Source of the DNA: Myxococcales bacterium
Lineage (GTDB): Bacteria; Myxococcota_A; Polyangia; Palsa-1104; JAEUJZ01
Length of the DNA: 64,000 bases
Direction: 5' to 3'
Assembly (NCBI GenBank): GCA_016794505.1
Contig: JAEUJZ010000171.1
Span: 1-64,000 of the forward strand
In this document: positions 1 through 9,816 of the stretch, one piece after another
Layout: the number at the start of each line of letters is the position of its first letter
How positions within the stretch are numbered: the stretch's first letter is position 1
The notes under the pieces: model-generated
Database searches by the model: none
What the model was told of the DNA's origin: nothing
What the model saw: the letters and a program-made list of their open reading frames with translations, nothing else
Position numbers and translations under genes: made by a program

Positions 1-1
1 C

Positions 2-1135
2 ATGCACACACAGCGGAATACAAACAGGATGCGGTCGGCGGTCGGATATGTTCGGACGGCGGTCGGGTACGTGCGAGTGAGCACGCAGGAGCAAGCCTCC
101 GAGGGCGTGAGCCTCGACGTACAACGCGATAGGATTCGCGCATATTGCAAAGCGCAATCGCTCAAGCTCATCGACATAAAAGCTGATGAGGGCGTGTCCG
201 GGGCCACGCTCGACCGCCCTGCGCTTCAGGATGCGCTGGCGCTGCTGCGGCGAGGACGCGCCGACACGCTGATCGTCATGAAGCTGGATCGCTTGTCGCG
301 CTCGCTGCGCGATGTCTGCTCGCTCGTCGAAGAGTTTTTCAGCGACGAGCGCTATCACCTGCTGTCGCTGTGCGGCATGGTCAACACGCACTCGGCGGCG
401 GGGCGCATGGTGCTGATGAATCTGGCCAACTACAACCAGTTCGAGAGGGAAGTGATCTCCGAGCGCACGCGCGATGCGCTACAGCACATGATGAAGCAGG
501 GGGTGCGGCTTGGCCCCGCGCCATATGGCTATGAATTCAGCCACGACACCGACGGGAATGGGCGGCGGCTGTTGGTGCCGCTGGCCGATGAACAGGAAGT
601 GCTCCACAAGATCCGCGACATGCGCGCGGAGGGTCTGAAGTTGCATCAGATCGCGAGACTCCTGAACGAAAAAGGAATCCCAGCGCGACGGGACGGACTC
701 TGGAGAGCGCAGCGATTGAGCATCCTGCTGCGACGACAAGGGACAGAGCAGGTGCGCTCTATTCGGCCCACTGGCCCGCGCGTTCCGCGACGGCATGACC
801 GTGAAGCCGCGACAGCGCGAGCGAAGGAGCTACGCGCGCAGGGGCTGAGCCTGAACCAGATTGGTCAGCGTCTGCGCAAAGAGAAACCGACTCCGCTGCG
901 CGGCGGCATCTGGCACCCAGCGCAGGTTGCGAAGCTGCTGCAAGTGGGGCTGCGTGGCGACAGAGAAGCGGCGTTGAGACGGGCGCTGGAGCTTCGAGCG
1001 GAGGGGACTTCACTGCGGGAAATCGGGATTCGACTGGCGGCAGAGGGGATGCGGCCGCGAGACGGTGGACTGTGGCATCCGGCGCAGGTGCGGGCGCTGC
1101 TGGTGGGGGAGGAGTCAGCGAGCGTCGGCGGGTGA
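2..1135 (+). CDS. Serine site-specific recombinase, element 1
   Basis: DNA recombinase of the resolvase/invertase superfamily, predicted to integrate or excise the element. The N-terminal catalytic domain (about residues 20-165) has the nucleophile in GYVRVST (Ser27 with start at 2) and the LDRLSRSLRD and ERTRDALQ motifs. The remainder is not the usual Recombinase plus zinc-ribbon region but three tandem ~43-residue repeats of the form LRAxGxSLxxIxxRL...GGxWHPAQVxxLL (about residues 195-245, 265-318 and 320-368). An alternative ATG at 29 removes an N-terminal stretch. The N-terminus carries a small duplication of the first beta strand (AVGYVRT then AVGYVRVS). It is collinear with the recombinase at 33010-34116 and points away from the nearby element end, like that copy. 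Confidence 0.9.
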   Translation: MHTQRNTNRMRSAVGYVRTAVGYVRVSTQEQASEGVSLDVQRDRIRAYCKAQSLKLIDIKADEGVSGATLDRPALQDALALLRRGRADTLIVMKLDRLSRSLRDVCSLVEEFFSDERYHLLSLCGMVNTHSAAGRMVLMNLANYNQFEREVISERTRDALQHMMKQGVRLGPAPYGYEFSHDTDGNGRRLLVPLADEQEVLHKIRDMRAEGLKLHQIARLLNEKGIPARRDGLWRAQRLSILLRRQGTEQVRSIRPTGPRVPRRHDREAATARAKELRAQGLSLNQIGQRLRKEKPTPLRGGIWHPAQVAKLLQVGLRGDREAALRRALELRAEGTSLREIGIRLAAEGMRPRDGGLWHPAQVRALLVGEESASVGG

Positions 1136-1527
1136 TTGGGCGGGGGGGGGCGGGCGCGACGACGGGTCGGCAAGACCTCGGCACCTTCACCGAACGCCAG
1201 CCAGGCCGGCGATAGCTTCAGTGCCTGCGCCAATGAATCGACGACGTCTACACCTGACTGGCCGCCGTGTTCAATCTTGGCGAATGCGCTCGGGCTCAGG
1301 CCTACCGTCCGAGCGAGTGCAGCCTTCGTGAGCCCTCTTGCGATGCGTGTCGCTAGCAGGCGGGCTCCCATGCCATCGGTGTCGTTGCTGCCTGTGTCCG
1401 CCTGACCGTCGCCAATGCCAAAATCCAGCCACGCTGCGGACACAGAGAGCCCGAACGCGACGCGGGCGATGGTGCCGACGGTCGGCAGACCGCATTGTCG
1501 CGAGTGAACCGCGTCGAGGCCTCGCAA
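865..1527 (-). pseudogene. Decayed double-XRE regulator paired with recombinase 1
   Basis: This is the counterpart of the intact double-HTH regulator at 32317-33006 and lies tail-to-tail with the recombinase in the same arrangement. From a TTG at 1527 it encodes the tail of one XRE helix-turn-helix ending in AAWLDFGIGD, then a full second one (about residues 53-115) ending in PAWLAFGEG. The first HTH lacks its N-terminal helices because a stop lies upstream at 1549-1551. The 3' end runs past a G-homopolymer at 1139-1148 and overlaps the last 271 bp of the recombinase antisense, whereas the intact copy stops 3 bp short of its recombinase. A C-terminal frameshift in the homopolymer is therefore likely. 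The second HTH alone could still be made from an internal ATG near 1371. Confidence 0.6.
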
Positions 1528-1657
1528 GGATGGGACATCAGGGGGCGGCTAACGGTTAGACCTTATACTGAAAGAATTATGCTGGACTACGCTCAGCGAA
1601 AGGGGGGGGCAGGCGCAGGCACTGCTCTGGAATCAGACGTCCGCACCGTCCGGCGGC

Positions 1658-3898
1658 ATGCCGAAACCACACGAGTCACCCTCGCATCCCGCCGATCTGG
1701 CGAGTTGTCGAGGACCTGGTGCAGGCATCCCGGAGGCCATGTCGGCCCTATTCGGCTCGATGTTTGGCCGCGACGAAGATAATCAGAGTCATGCACCGAC
1801 GCTCGCAGACCGGCTGTTTTCCCCTGCGGCCGTCGCAGACAGCGCAGTAGAGGACGTCACCGACAAGCTCTCACGGCGCGCGACAGACTGGGTCGTCACG
1901 GAAAAGGATGCGCGTGAAGCGGCGCAGCGGCTCCGGTCCTTATCGCCTGAGCAGCAGAAGCAGGCTCTAGGCAAGCTGGATCCGACGACCTTCGGGCGGC
2001 TGATCAACGAGCTGCCGGAAAAGGAACGCGAGCAGCTCAAGCCGTTGTGCGACACCTGCGATGATCCTGTTCGCAAGCTTGAGCTGTTTGCGGCCTGCCA
2101 CAAGTCCAAGGTGGCCAACGATGCCGAGCGGGCGCGCGCTCAGCCTGGTGGGAAGCCCGGCGACCCTGAGCGGCGAGATGCCATCGTCAAGGACACGCGA
2201 GACGAGGTGGATTCCGAAGTCGCATTCCTACTTGCGCAAGCGAAGGCAGGCAAGGTCACGGCTGAGCAAGCGCAGAGCTACATCGCGGCCAAGGAGCGTG
2301 AACACCAAGCCGAGATGAAGTCGCTGAACAAGCAACTCGGAAGCCTGGATGGCCTTCCCGAGCCGCTCCGTGGGGACTACGTCAAGACGTAGGTGGAGCG
2401 CAAGCTGTCGTATGCGGCGCTGGACGGGCAGGTCACCACGGACGAAGCGCGAGAGAGCGTGACCCTGCTGTCCAGCCTGCCCGCAGCCGAGTGCGGCAGA
2501 GTGGTCTCGACGATGGACCCGGCCTGCTTCGAGCGAATCCTCGGCATACTGCCTACTTATTCGCACCGGCTCCTTGGACCGCTGCTGGAGAGCTGCACCG
2601 ACCCAGAGCGCAAGCTGCGGCTCTTTGGTGCCTATCACAAGGCAGCGATTCGGAGCGACGCAAGGCTGGAACGACAGAAGACAAAAGACGAAGGCGTGCC
2701 AGGCAAACAGACGGACGCTCAGAAGGAAAACCAGCGACTCAACCAGCGTCGAGACTCCATCCTGGAAGCGACGGTGGCAGAGATCGATGAAGAGACCGCG
2801 TTCCTGATCGAACGTCAGAAGGGCGGGACCGCGCTCTCACTCCAGGATGTAGAAGCTCTGATCCAGCGCAAGGAGTACGAGCACCGCATCGAGATGAAGT
2901 ACAACGTCAACTTGACCAACGACATCCAGCAGGGAAATCGACGGCAGGCGGATGCGAAGCCAACCGATCGTGTCACCTGGAGCGAGAAGGAACTGACGCA
3001 ACTGGATGCTGGACTTGGCCGGCTGCCCATCGAGCACGTCCGCAACAACCAGCATCTGAGCGAGATTCGGCGGACCAAGCTAGACAAGGAATGGGACAAG
3101 GACAGAAAGGAATGGGTGGACGACCCTCACGTCGGCGGATACGCGAGCCCCTCGGACCACAGCGTTCACATCACAGATACCGGCGCGAGCGGTGCGCCCT
3201 GGCGGACTCCCAAGACCAGCGCGCTCGCTCACCACAGAGCCGACGGCACGGGACGTGAGCAGCAGCTATCCCTGATGGAAGAGGTCATCGGGCATGAGAT
3301 CGGACACAACGTCCATCAGCAGGACGCGGCGCTGTTTCAGAGATTCCAAGCAGCGACGGGTTGGGAGCACCTGGACAGGACGACGCTGAAGGCCCGGCTG
3401 ATGGCGCCCGCGCCGGCCGGGCAGGGCCTGGATGCGACAAACGCAGACAAGAAGGTGAAGGAGCTGGACTGGGACTATGCGCACTCAAACCCCCAAGATC
3501 ACTTCGCCGAATATTATGTAAAGGCCATCCATGCACCAGAGTCGCTGTATGAGCAGCTCAAGGCAAAGCCTTCGCAGGAGCTCGCCGAGGCACGCAAAGA
3601 TGTCTCACGGCTGCAGCGTCGCGGCTCAAAGACCGCTGCAGCGCATATTGCTGCGGCCAAAGACAAGGCCCGGCAAGCGGAGCGGGATCAGCAGTCGCGC
3701 GAGAAGCAGTGGGCGATTCTCAGGGAGGACGTCTTTCATCTGCGGCAAGGCGATGTCGATGGCAGGGTCGCAGCGTTTACCGCCAAGCTGCCCGCGAATA
3801 AGGTGCAGCTTGCGAGGGCATTCAAGCAGAAGGCCGCCATGTGTATGACTCCGCAGCAGCTCCAAGATCTTGAGGCTGAGTTCCATGCGAAGCTCTGA
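1658..3898 (+). pseudogene. ATLF-like zinc metallopeptidase (putative toxin) interrupted by in-frame TAG
   Basis: Two open segments (1658-2392, 244 aa; 2393-3898, 501 aa) are the same frame, separated only by the TAG at 2390-2392. The protein is internally duplicated: a helical block with DPVRKLELFAACHK in segment 1 recurs as DPERKLRLFGAYHK in segment 2, each followed by an ERRD/QRRD...EYEHRIEMK-type helix. The repeats straddle the stop, so this was one protein of about 745 residues. The C-terminal part has HEIGHNVH (first His about residue 301 of segment 2) and a downstream DHFAEYY whose Glu (about 373) suits the third zinc ligand, as in anthrax-lethal-factor-like peptidases. The start is either ATG 1658 or ATG 1739 (MSALFGSMFG). 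No signal peptide is seen. The lipoprotein 22 nt downstream is a candidate partner. Confidence 0.65.
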
Positions 3899-3920
3899 TG
3901 AGCCGGGGCGCTGGGTACAG

Positions 3921-5033
3921 ATGAAAGGGCTTGGCCGACGGGCGTTCTTAGTCGCGGCCGGAGCGATGGGGGGCGTATTCACAAATGGATGCCGGCCCCG
4001 GAATGTGACAGGACAAAAGCCAATGCAGACGAGCAGCCCGACAGCGCGGCCATCGATCGTTCGGCCGCGTATTGGTTATGATGGCAGGGGCTTCGGCCTT
4101 GAATGGAGCGGCGCCCGGCTGGCTCAGGTCTTCGCGGGCGGGATCCGGCTGTGGGATCGCGCATCATGGAAGGTGCTCCGAGAGGTTCCCATCAGGGCCC
4201 TCAATGCCTTCGGGGCCTTGGCTGATGAGAGCTTGATCCTCGTCATGAAAGGCGCGGAGGATGTAGAGGTCATTCACATCCCGACTGCGGGTGAGCTCAG
4301 GCATTACCGTGCCCGCTGGCTCCTCGGTCAAGGCCGTCATGCATTCTTGCCGAGTCGAGTGTCACCCAGGCAGTTCTTCCTACTCGATACCGACCACAGG
4401 GGAGCGGTACTGTGGGAGCTCCCTCAAAAACGCGGTCTGGTCCGCGAGCTGGATCCGATCTTGTTCCCTGTGTCTGCCCAAGATTCCGTCTTATCGCTCG
4501 GGGATGGATCTTTCGTCTACAACGAGCTAGGCACTCTACATCGCATCGGCCCTGTCCCGCCGCGCGGCGAGGTGCCGAAACGCGCTCTGACCTGGCCACT
4601 GGCGCACGCCCGCTTTCTGACCAGAGGCCCCAGCGAGCAGACGCTCTGGGCAGCGGAGCTCGACGGTGCGGTGAGCTTAGTCGAGCTTACGGACAAGGGA
4701 GAGGCGCGCGTCGAGCGTACGCTGAACGTACCGGGCCAGATCTACCAGCTCGAATCGGCAAAGGATGCCGTCGCAATCCTGCGCGTCGATCCCCCATGGC
4801 CGGGCGAGGAGAAGTGGACCTTGGTGGTGCTTGATAGCCGCGGGAAGCAGCGCATGTCGGCATCCCTGCCAACCGAGCCACCCGCCTCCACACTTGCGAC
4901 GCCGCCTCGGAACCGCTGTCTTCGCTTGACGGACGACTATGTTGTCGTCGGCGGTCCAAGCGAGATCACCGTCTGGCAGATCAGCAGCGGGCGCGTGGTT
5001 CACCACCACAGCGCAGCTTTGCCGCTCCCTTAG
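3921..5033 (+). CDS. WD40-like beta-propeller lipoprotein
   Basis: A predicted secreted lipoprotein of 370 aa. The start at ATG 3921 gives MKGLGRRAFLVAAGAMGG followed by a lipobox-like FTNGC. The GRRAFL at the n-region/h-region junction resembles a Tat-type signal. The mature part consists of short repeated beta blades (for example IRLWDRASWKVLREV and ITVWQISSGRVVHHH) typical of WD40-like propellers. No catalytic motif was recognised. It follows the metallopeptidase gene by 22 nt and is probably co-transcribed. A role as partner or immunity protein is inference from position only. Confidence 0.6.
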   Translation: MKGLGRRAFLVAAGAMGGVFTNGCRPRNVTGQKPMQTSSPTARPSIVRPRIGYDGRGFGLEWSGARLAQVFAGGIRLWDRASWKVLREVPIRALNAFGALADESLILVMKGAEDVEVIHIPTAGELRHYRARWLLGQGRHAFLPSRVSPRQFFLLDTDHRGAVLWELPQKRGLVRELDPILFPVSAQDSVLSLGDGSFVYNELGTLHRIGPVPPRGEVPKRALTWPLAHARFLTRGPSEQTLWAAELDGAVSLVELTDKGEARVERTLNVPGQIYQLESAKDAVAILRVDPPWPGEEKWTLVVLDSRGKQRMSASLPTEPPASTLATPPRNRCLRLTDDYVVVGGPSEITVWQISSGRVVHHHSAALPLP

Positions 5034-5044
5034 CGTATAGGAAC

Positions 5045-5536
5045 GTGCCCATCGCAGTAGTGCGCGTGCCTCCCGTCGTGTCGCCTCTAGTCCCTCAGCC
5101 CGGTGCAGTCAAGAGGGAGCATCTCGTCATCGAGTTGAAAAGGCCAAGACAGAAAGTAGATGACGGTGTTCTCGGTCAGATCAAGGAGTATGCCTTCGCC
5201 GTAGCCGGTGATGAACGTTTCCGTGACACGGAGACAAAGTGGCGATTCATCGCGGTCTCCAACGAGCTTTCTGACGGCGTTCGCCGTCAAGCTACCCAAC
5301 GCAACCGACCCTTCGGGCTTGTACATGATGATGAGTCACAACTCATCACTGTTTGGGTCTTCACATGGGGGCAATTGCTGGAGCGCGCTCGTGCCAGGCT
5401 GGAGTTCTTCCGGAAGGAACTGAACTTCAACGCGAACCAAGACAGCGCGCAGCTTCACTTGAAGAAGCTGTATTCCAAGTACCTGCCCATTGTTGACGGT
5501 GCGACTTCGGAAGATGAACCCGCCCCTTCCGCCTGA
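5045..5536 (+). pseudogene. C-terminal remnant of a GHKL-ATPase/nuclease-type protein
   Basis: From about position 5117 the frame matches the C-terminal part of large prokaryotic proteins that carry an N-terminal histidine-kinase-like ATPase. Its HLVIELKRP contains the E-x-K pair of restriction-endonuclease-like folds, followed by QIKEYAFAVAGDERF, WRFIAVSN and the KKLYSKYLP end. No ATPase sequence precedes it: the first ~20 residues from GTG 5045 (proline-rich) look like read-through of unrelated DNA. It is therefore most likely a 5'-deleted fragment of a defence-type gene. Family assignment is from memory of the motif string. Confidence 0.5.
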
Positions 5537-5951
5537 CTCCTCGCAGCGGTCGCCAGCGTCTTCTGCCCATCGCTCGACGGCCCCCTTGCCCCCAGGCCTG
5601 CCCCTGTGGCACCGTCTGAACATGCTCGCCAAGGATCGTCTGACCAAGCTGTCCGCATTCATCGCGTCGCTGGCGCCGCCGAAGCGCCCGCCGATCGTGG
5701 TGCCCGATGCGGACTGCGCGGGGGCAGACGCGATCTTTCGCCACGTCGATCCAGCAGCGATTCCTGAAGTAGCGACGGCGCTGGAGTGGTTGATGGAGCA
5801 TCGGCCCGACGTGATCGCGGCAGTGGCAGACGTCGATCGCACGCTGATCTGGGATGCGATGGAGCGCTCGCCGCTCGACAACCTGCGCCTAGCCGAGAGC
5901 CTGGCCGGCGACGAAGACGACCTGCGCGCGACCCTGCGCCACGTCGCGTGA
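5514..5951 (+). CDS. Small protein of unknown function paired with a nucleotidyltransferase
   Basis: A 145-aa frame (alternative ATG 5622, giving MLAKDRLTKLSAF, 109 aa). It has no recognised domain. The central part is acidic and helical (EVATALEWLMEHRPDVIAA) and includes a DVDRTLIWDAMERSPLDN segment. The stop is 7 nt before the nucleotidyltransferase start, so the two are likely co-translated. The first 36 codons are proline/serine rich and overlap the preceding fragment, so the downstream start may be the real one. It could be the antitoxin-like or structural partner of the next gene. Confidence 0.45.
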   Translation: MNPPLPPDSSQRSPASSAHRSTAPLPPGLPLWHRLNMLAKDRLTKLSAFIASLAPPKRPPIVVPDADCAGADAIFRHVDPAAIPEVATALEWLMEHRPDVIAAVADVDRTLIWDAMERSPLDNLRLAESLAGDEDDLRATLRHVA

Positions 5952-5958
5952 GCGGGGC

Positions 5959-6468
5959 ATGAGTCGCCTGGGAGAGAACTGGACGGAGCTGCTTGCGAAG
6001 CTCGCGTCCGCGCAGGTCGAGTTCATTGTTGTCGGCGGTGTCGCGGCCATCCTGAACGACGTCGTGTATCGCACTGATGACATCGACGTCGTGCATCGCC
6101 GTTCGTCAGAGAACATCGAGCGGCTGATGGCGGTCCTCGACGGGCTGGACGCGCACTTTCGCAACGACCTGATGCACCGCAAGCTGCGTCCGCGCGCGTC
6201 GGACCTCGCCGGCCAGGGGCACCTGCTGTTGCGGACGACGCTCGGCAAGCTCGACGTGCTGTGCGAGATCTCGGGCCATCGTGGCTATGAAGAGCTGGCC
6301 CCGCATGCGCGCGACATCGTCGAAGGCGACCTGCGGGTCCGCACGCTGGACCTGCCCATGCTGATCCAGGTCAAGACCGAGGCCGGTCGCGACAAAGACT
6401 TCCAGGCCCTGCCCGGCATGCTGGCGACCCTGGAAGAGCGGAAGCGACGCGCAAGCCAAGCCGACTGA
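5959..6468 (+). CDS. Nucleotidyltransferase-like protein (AbiEii/DUF6036-like)
   Basis: A 169-aa protein with the Pol-beta-type nucleotidyltransferase signature: FIVVGGVAAILN (GG motif, about residues 22-33) and RTDDIDVV (D-x-D, about 38-45). A third acidic position is plausible in LGKLDVLCEI (about 95). This set binds metal and nucleotide in toxin-type and antibiotic-type transferases. The ending IQVKTEAGRDKDFQALP is common in this group. A GAGCGGGGC precedes the ATG. It is short compared with full AbiEii, so it is likely a minimal transferase. With the small upstream gene it could form a two-gene toxin-antitoxin-like unit, which is inference. Confidence 0.6.
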   Translation: MSRLGENWTELLAKLASAQVEFIVVGGVAAILNDVVYRTDDIDVVHRRSSENIERLMAVLDGLDAHFRNDLMHRKLRPRASDLAGQGHLLLRTTLGKLDVLCEISGHRGYEELAPHARDIVEGDLRVRTLDLPMLIQVKTEAGRDKDFQALPGMLATLEERKRRASQAD

Positions 6469-6720
6469 CCGCAGCGAAGCCGGCCACGGCATCGTGGCTG
6501 CCAGAGCGCCGGTAGCAGCGCTCGCGGCAACGGCAACGCTCGCGCCCCCACGCACCCCGCCTCTCCGCACCCACCTGCGCGGCACCCCGTCCCACCTGCG
6601 ACCCACCCCATTTCACCCTTGGGCGGGAAAATCCCAATAGATTCAGGGGGCTATCTTGGGGTCCACGCTGTGTCCCAGCTATTCCCAGTCGTTGCGGTAT
6701 CTTGAAATCGGGGGTCTCTT

Positions 6721-7741
6721 GTGTCCCGGATAAAGGGCGCCGTTCGTCGGCGAGTTTATTACTGCCGCGTGTGCGATGTCCGCGTCCCGATCATCCTCCG
6801 CACCGACCGGCGGACCTGTTCCGACATGTGCCGCAAGTGGTCGCAGCGCCATCCCGGGCACAAGCGCGTTCATCGGCTGCGCGGCACGGTCCCTCTGCCG
6901 CGCAAGGTCAGCCAGCGCAAGCCCAAGACCTTGGCCGAGGCCCTGCGCCTCTTGGCCGAGACGCGCGCCTACGCTGCCAAGCTCGAAGCCTCTGCCGAAG
7001 CCCTGGCCTTGGAGCTGACGCACCAACAAAACGCGCAGGCCGAGCTTCGCGAACGACAGGAATGGGCAGCAGAGAAAAAGGAATGAGAGGCCATACAACA
7101 AGAACTACGGAAGAACAGTGAAGAACTCGCCAAGGGGTTCCTGAATTCCATGGAGAAGCTACAAAGGGAGGCTCAGCAGCGAGTCCAGGAACTGGAGAAT
7201 GAGCGGGCAGAGCTTGAGCGCGTCGTCGCGGAGCTGCGAGTAAAGGTAGCGACACAGCAGGTGGAGATCTCGGCGCTACAGACTGCGCCAGCAGCGCGAC
7301 GGCGTCAGCAACGAGCGCGGCCTGCTATCTCGACGCCTGCTGCGCCTGATGGAGCCCGGCCAGTACCTCGCCCACGCGACGACCGCCAACTACGACGCCG
7401 TCACCGACCCGCTGATCGCGCTGAAGCGCCGCGAGCTGCGCGTCGAGAACGACAGGGCCGCGATTCAGGAAGCCCGGAACATGCGCCGCCGCGCCCGCAA
7501 GCTCGACCCCGAGCAGACCGTCGATGAGCAGGCTTACGCTTCGGCCCTCGCCTCACGCTGGCGGCTCATCGACCGCCCGCATTCGCGCCTGCCGACGCCG
7601 CCTGTCTGGCGCATCATCGGCTTCCTTCTCGACGAGGCCAGCGAAAAGTACCTGCTGGCTATTGGGGAGGAGCGTATTGAGACAATCACGCAGAAGCTGA
7701 AGCAGAAACAGCAGCTGAGCGAGGTTGGGACCATGGACTAA
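6721..7741 (+). pseudogene. Zinc-ribbon/coiled-coil protein broken by TGA and a frameshift
   Basis: A GTG start at 6721 follows GGGGG at 6710-6714. The product begins with a zinc ribbon (YYCRVCD ... RTCSDMCRKWSQR, a C-x2-C/C-x3-C knuckle pair, about residues 15-40) and a basic linker, then a long coiled coil. An in-frame TGA at 7084-7086 stops it after 121 aa, but the same frame continues directly as coiled coil (EAIQQELRKNSEELAKGF, MEKLQREAQQ) to about 7285. Sense then continues in another frame (LRQQRDGVSNERGLL into 7349-7741), ending LLAIGEERIETITQKLK. One stop and one frameshift thus separate three pieces of what was probably a ~335-residue protein. The last ~50 bp recur at 10393-10445. 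Confidence 0.6.
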
Positions 7742-7836
7742 GTGCGGCGATGCCCAAGTACGCAGTCATAGGAAGATCGACATGATCCGCGTGGGGGGCA
7801 CTCCGACGTTCGCAGACAGGTGAAAAGCACCAGCGC

Positions 7837-9816
7837 CTATTTCGCCTGAGAATCGAGCGTGCGAACACAACGGAATCCGGTATGAGCCCATTGTCCGTTG
7901 CGTTCTGTATGGCGGCGGTCTGCGCGAAAGTGAACTGGGGATGGGCTCTGCCACGATCCGCCCAATGCAGGACGGCGATCTGTGTTCAGGCCGTGACGGG
8001 GCTCGGCCCACTCCCAGACGTTTCCTGCAACATCGTGCAAACCAAATGCACTGCGTCCCGCCGGGTGGTTCCCAACGGGGGCTGTCGTCATCGCGCCATC
8101 TGCTTCAGCGTCTCGGATCTGCGACGTAACAACCTGTTTGTTCTGCTGTCTCTTGCAGCCAGGGCCACATGTGTTCGCGAGCGTCGGAGCAGGCGGTTCT
8201 TCGCCCCACGGATAGCGTCCGCCGTTTGGTCCTCGCGCCGCCGCCTCCCATTCGTCTTCCGTCGGCAAGCGCTTTCCTTGCCATTTGCAGTATGCCTGGG
8301 CTTGTTCAAAGGAAAGACAATTGACGGGATGCTCCTCACGACCGCTCACGGCCCAATTGCAGTAGCCGCTGGTACCGGTGTACATCGGCGCGGTGCATTG
8401 ACGTTTCTGGAAACAGACTTCGTAGGCCGCCACTGTCACCTCGGTCAGATCGATCTCAAAGGCAGACAGAGTGACCGTGTGCAGTGGGTTCTGCGCGACT
8501 CGATCTTGAGACCCGAGTTCGTAGTCTCCGCCAGGAATGCGTGCCGTCGTTGGCTTCGGTGTTTCCGCAGGCGCTGGCGGTTGGAGCGGCTGCGTCGGTT
8601 TTTCTGCTTCTAGCGGGGTGATGGCCGACGGGGCCGGCGCTGCAACCGGAGGCGCGCTGATGGCAGCCACATGCTGAGAGGAAACGGTTTGTTGGCGCGT
8701 ATATAAGAGTCGCCCCCCAGCGAAGCCGCCACAGACCAGTGCGACCAGCGGGACGGCCCATGTGTATCTGCGCCTTCCACTTGACGGCACACCGGGCATG
8801 GGAAGCGAAACGCTGACCGGAGGCACACTCTGAGACGACGCGGCAGGTGACGCCGAGACTCTGCGCCGTCCAGAGCGTGTCTTTGGTGCTGGGGCAGCCA
8901 CGGCTGCGGCCTCGATCCGATCGGCGCTGTCGGTTGCACCGTTTGCCGCTTCTGGGCTTCTTCGTGGACGCCTCGTCGCGACAGGCTGCACCTCTCGGCT
9001 GTCGGAAGCTGTCGTTGTCCGTGACGCCGCCGACCGCTTTCGTCCCGGTAGCGTGATCTTGCCGTCTTCGACCGGCGGTGCATCGGTGATTCGCAGATAC
9101 CCTTCGACGTTCAGAGCCCACTTTCGAGGCCGCTGCGGAAGCTGACGTCGGATCATCTCCCGGTGGACGTAGGCATGCAGTTCATCCATGGTGATCTGGC
9201 CGTCGCGATCGAGGTCGGCGCTGCCCGTGCGCAGACCTTCGACGATGACCTGAGTGAACAGCGAGACGCCGTCTTTCTCATAGCTCTGGCTGATGCTATC
9301 GGTCGCGGTTAGGACGAAGAGTCCGTTGCCATAGTTTGGCGTGAAGTACTTGCCCGTGTTGACCGCCAGCGGCTGATCTTCAACAGCCTTCGGGCGCATG
9401 TTGTGGCCATACGCGCCGCTGTAGCAGCAGTCCAAGATCAAAATCTGTTGCCGTGCTCGACAACGGTCCAAGTAGTTGTGTACGTGCTGCGCGGGGACTG
9501 AGCTTGAGTGCGGCGTGGCGCGGTGGGTGTTCGGCATCGCGAACACCAATTCCCCCCGATCATCTTTGAGTCCATGGCACGAAAAGTAGAGCAGCAGGGT
9601 GTCGTCGGGCGCGCAAGTACGGCAGAGACGCTCCAGCTCACGTTCGATGACATGGCTCGGCTCATTGCAGCGCGTGGTCACGGCAAACTTCCCCCACTCG
9701 GGGTGGCTTAGAACCTCTGCCAGCGCCTCCGCGTCCTTTCGCGGGGCGAGCAGTCCATGTAGAGACGGATCTTCATATCGGTCACACGCGACCAGCAGGG
9801 CATAGCGGTTACTCAT
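7837..9816 (-). CDS. Membrane-anchored caspase (C14) fused to FGE-sulfatase domain
   Basis: A 659-aa protein starting MSNRYALLVA at 9816. The caspase domain (about residues 1-240) has the His of FSCHG (H81) and the Cys of DCCYSG (C131). A calcium-loop-like DLDRDGQITMDEL (201-213) follows. Then come a basic, proline-rich linker, one hydrophobic helix (352-371), and an FGE/SUMF1-type domain (about 425-655; GGDYELGSQ, RLPTEDEWEAAARG, GLHDVAGNVWEW, FRCVR). The expected topology is caspase in the cytosol with the FGE domain outside. The ATG overlaps the end of the EACC1 gene by 8 nt, so the two are translationally coupled. Family knowledge: caspases with EACC1 partners are predicted conflict effectors. 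Catalytic residues are intact. Confidence 0.85.
   Translation of the reverse strand: MSNRYALLVACDRYEDPSLHGLLAPRKDAEALAEVLSHPEWGKFAVTTRCNEPSHVIERELERLCRTCAPDDTLLLYFSCHGLKDDRGELVFAMPNTHRATPHSSSVPAQHVHNYLDRCRARQQILILDCCYSGAYGHNMRPKAVEDQPLAVNTGKYFTPNYGNGLFVLTATDSISQSYEKDGVSLFTQVIVEGLRTGSADLDRDGQITMDELHAYVHREMIRRQLPQRPRKWALNVEGYLRITDAPPVEDGKITLPGRKRSAASRTTTASDSREVQPVATRRPRRSPEAANGATDSADRIEAAAVAAPAPKTRSGRRRVSASPAASSQSVPPVSVSLPMPGVPSSGRRRYTWAVPLVALVCGGFAGGRLLYTRQQTVSSQHVAAISAPPVAAPAPSAITPLEAEKPTQPLQPPAPAETPKPTTARIPGGDYELGSQDRVAQNPLHTVTLSAFEIDLTEVTVAAYEVCFQKRQCTAPMYTGTSGYCNWAVSGREEHPVNCLSFEQAQAYCKWQGKRLPTEDEWEAAARGPNGGRYPWGEEPPAPTLANTCGPGCKRQQNKQVVTSQIRDAEADGAMTTAPVGNHPAGRSAFGLHDVAGNVWEWAEPRHGLNTDRRPALGGSWQSPSPVHFRADRRHTERNGQWAHTGFRCVRTLDSQAK

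Noticed and set aside
8456..9121. Open frames overlapping the caspase-FGE gene
   Set aside because: They are other-frame shadows; the caspase, calcium-loop and FGE motifs are all in the annotated frame.
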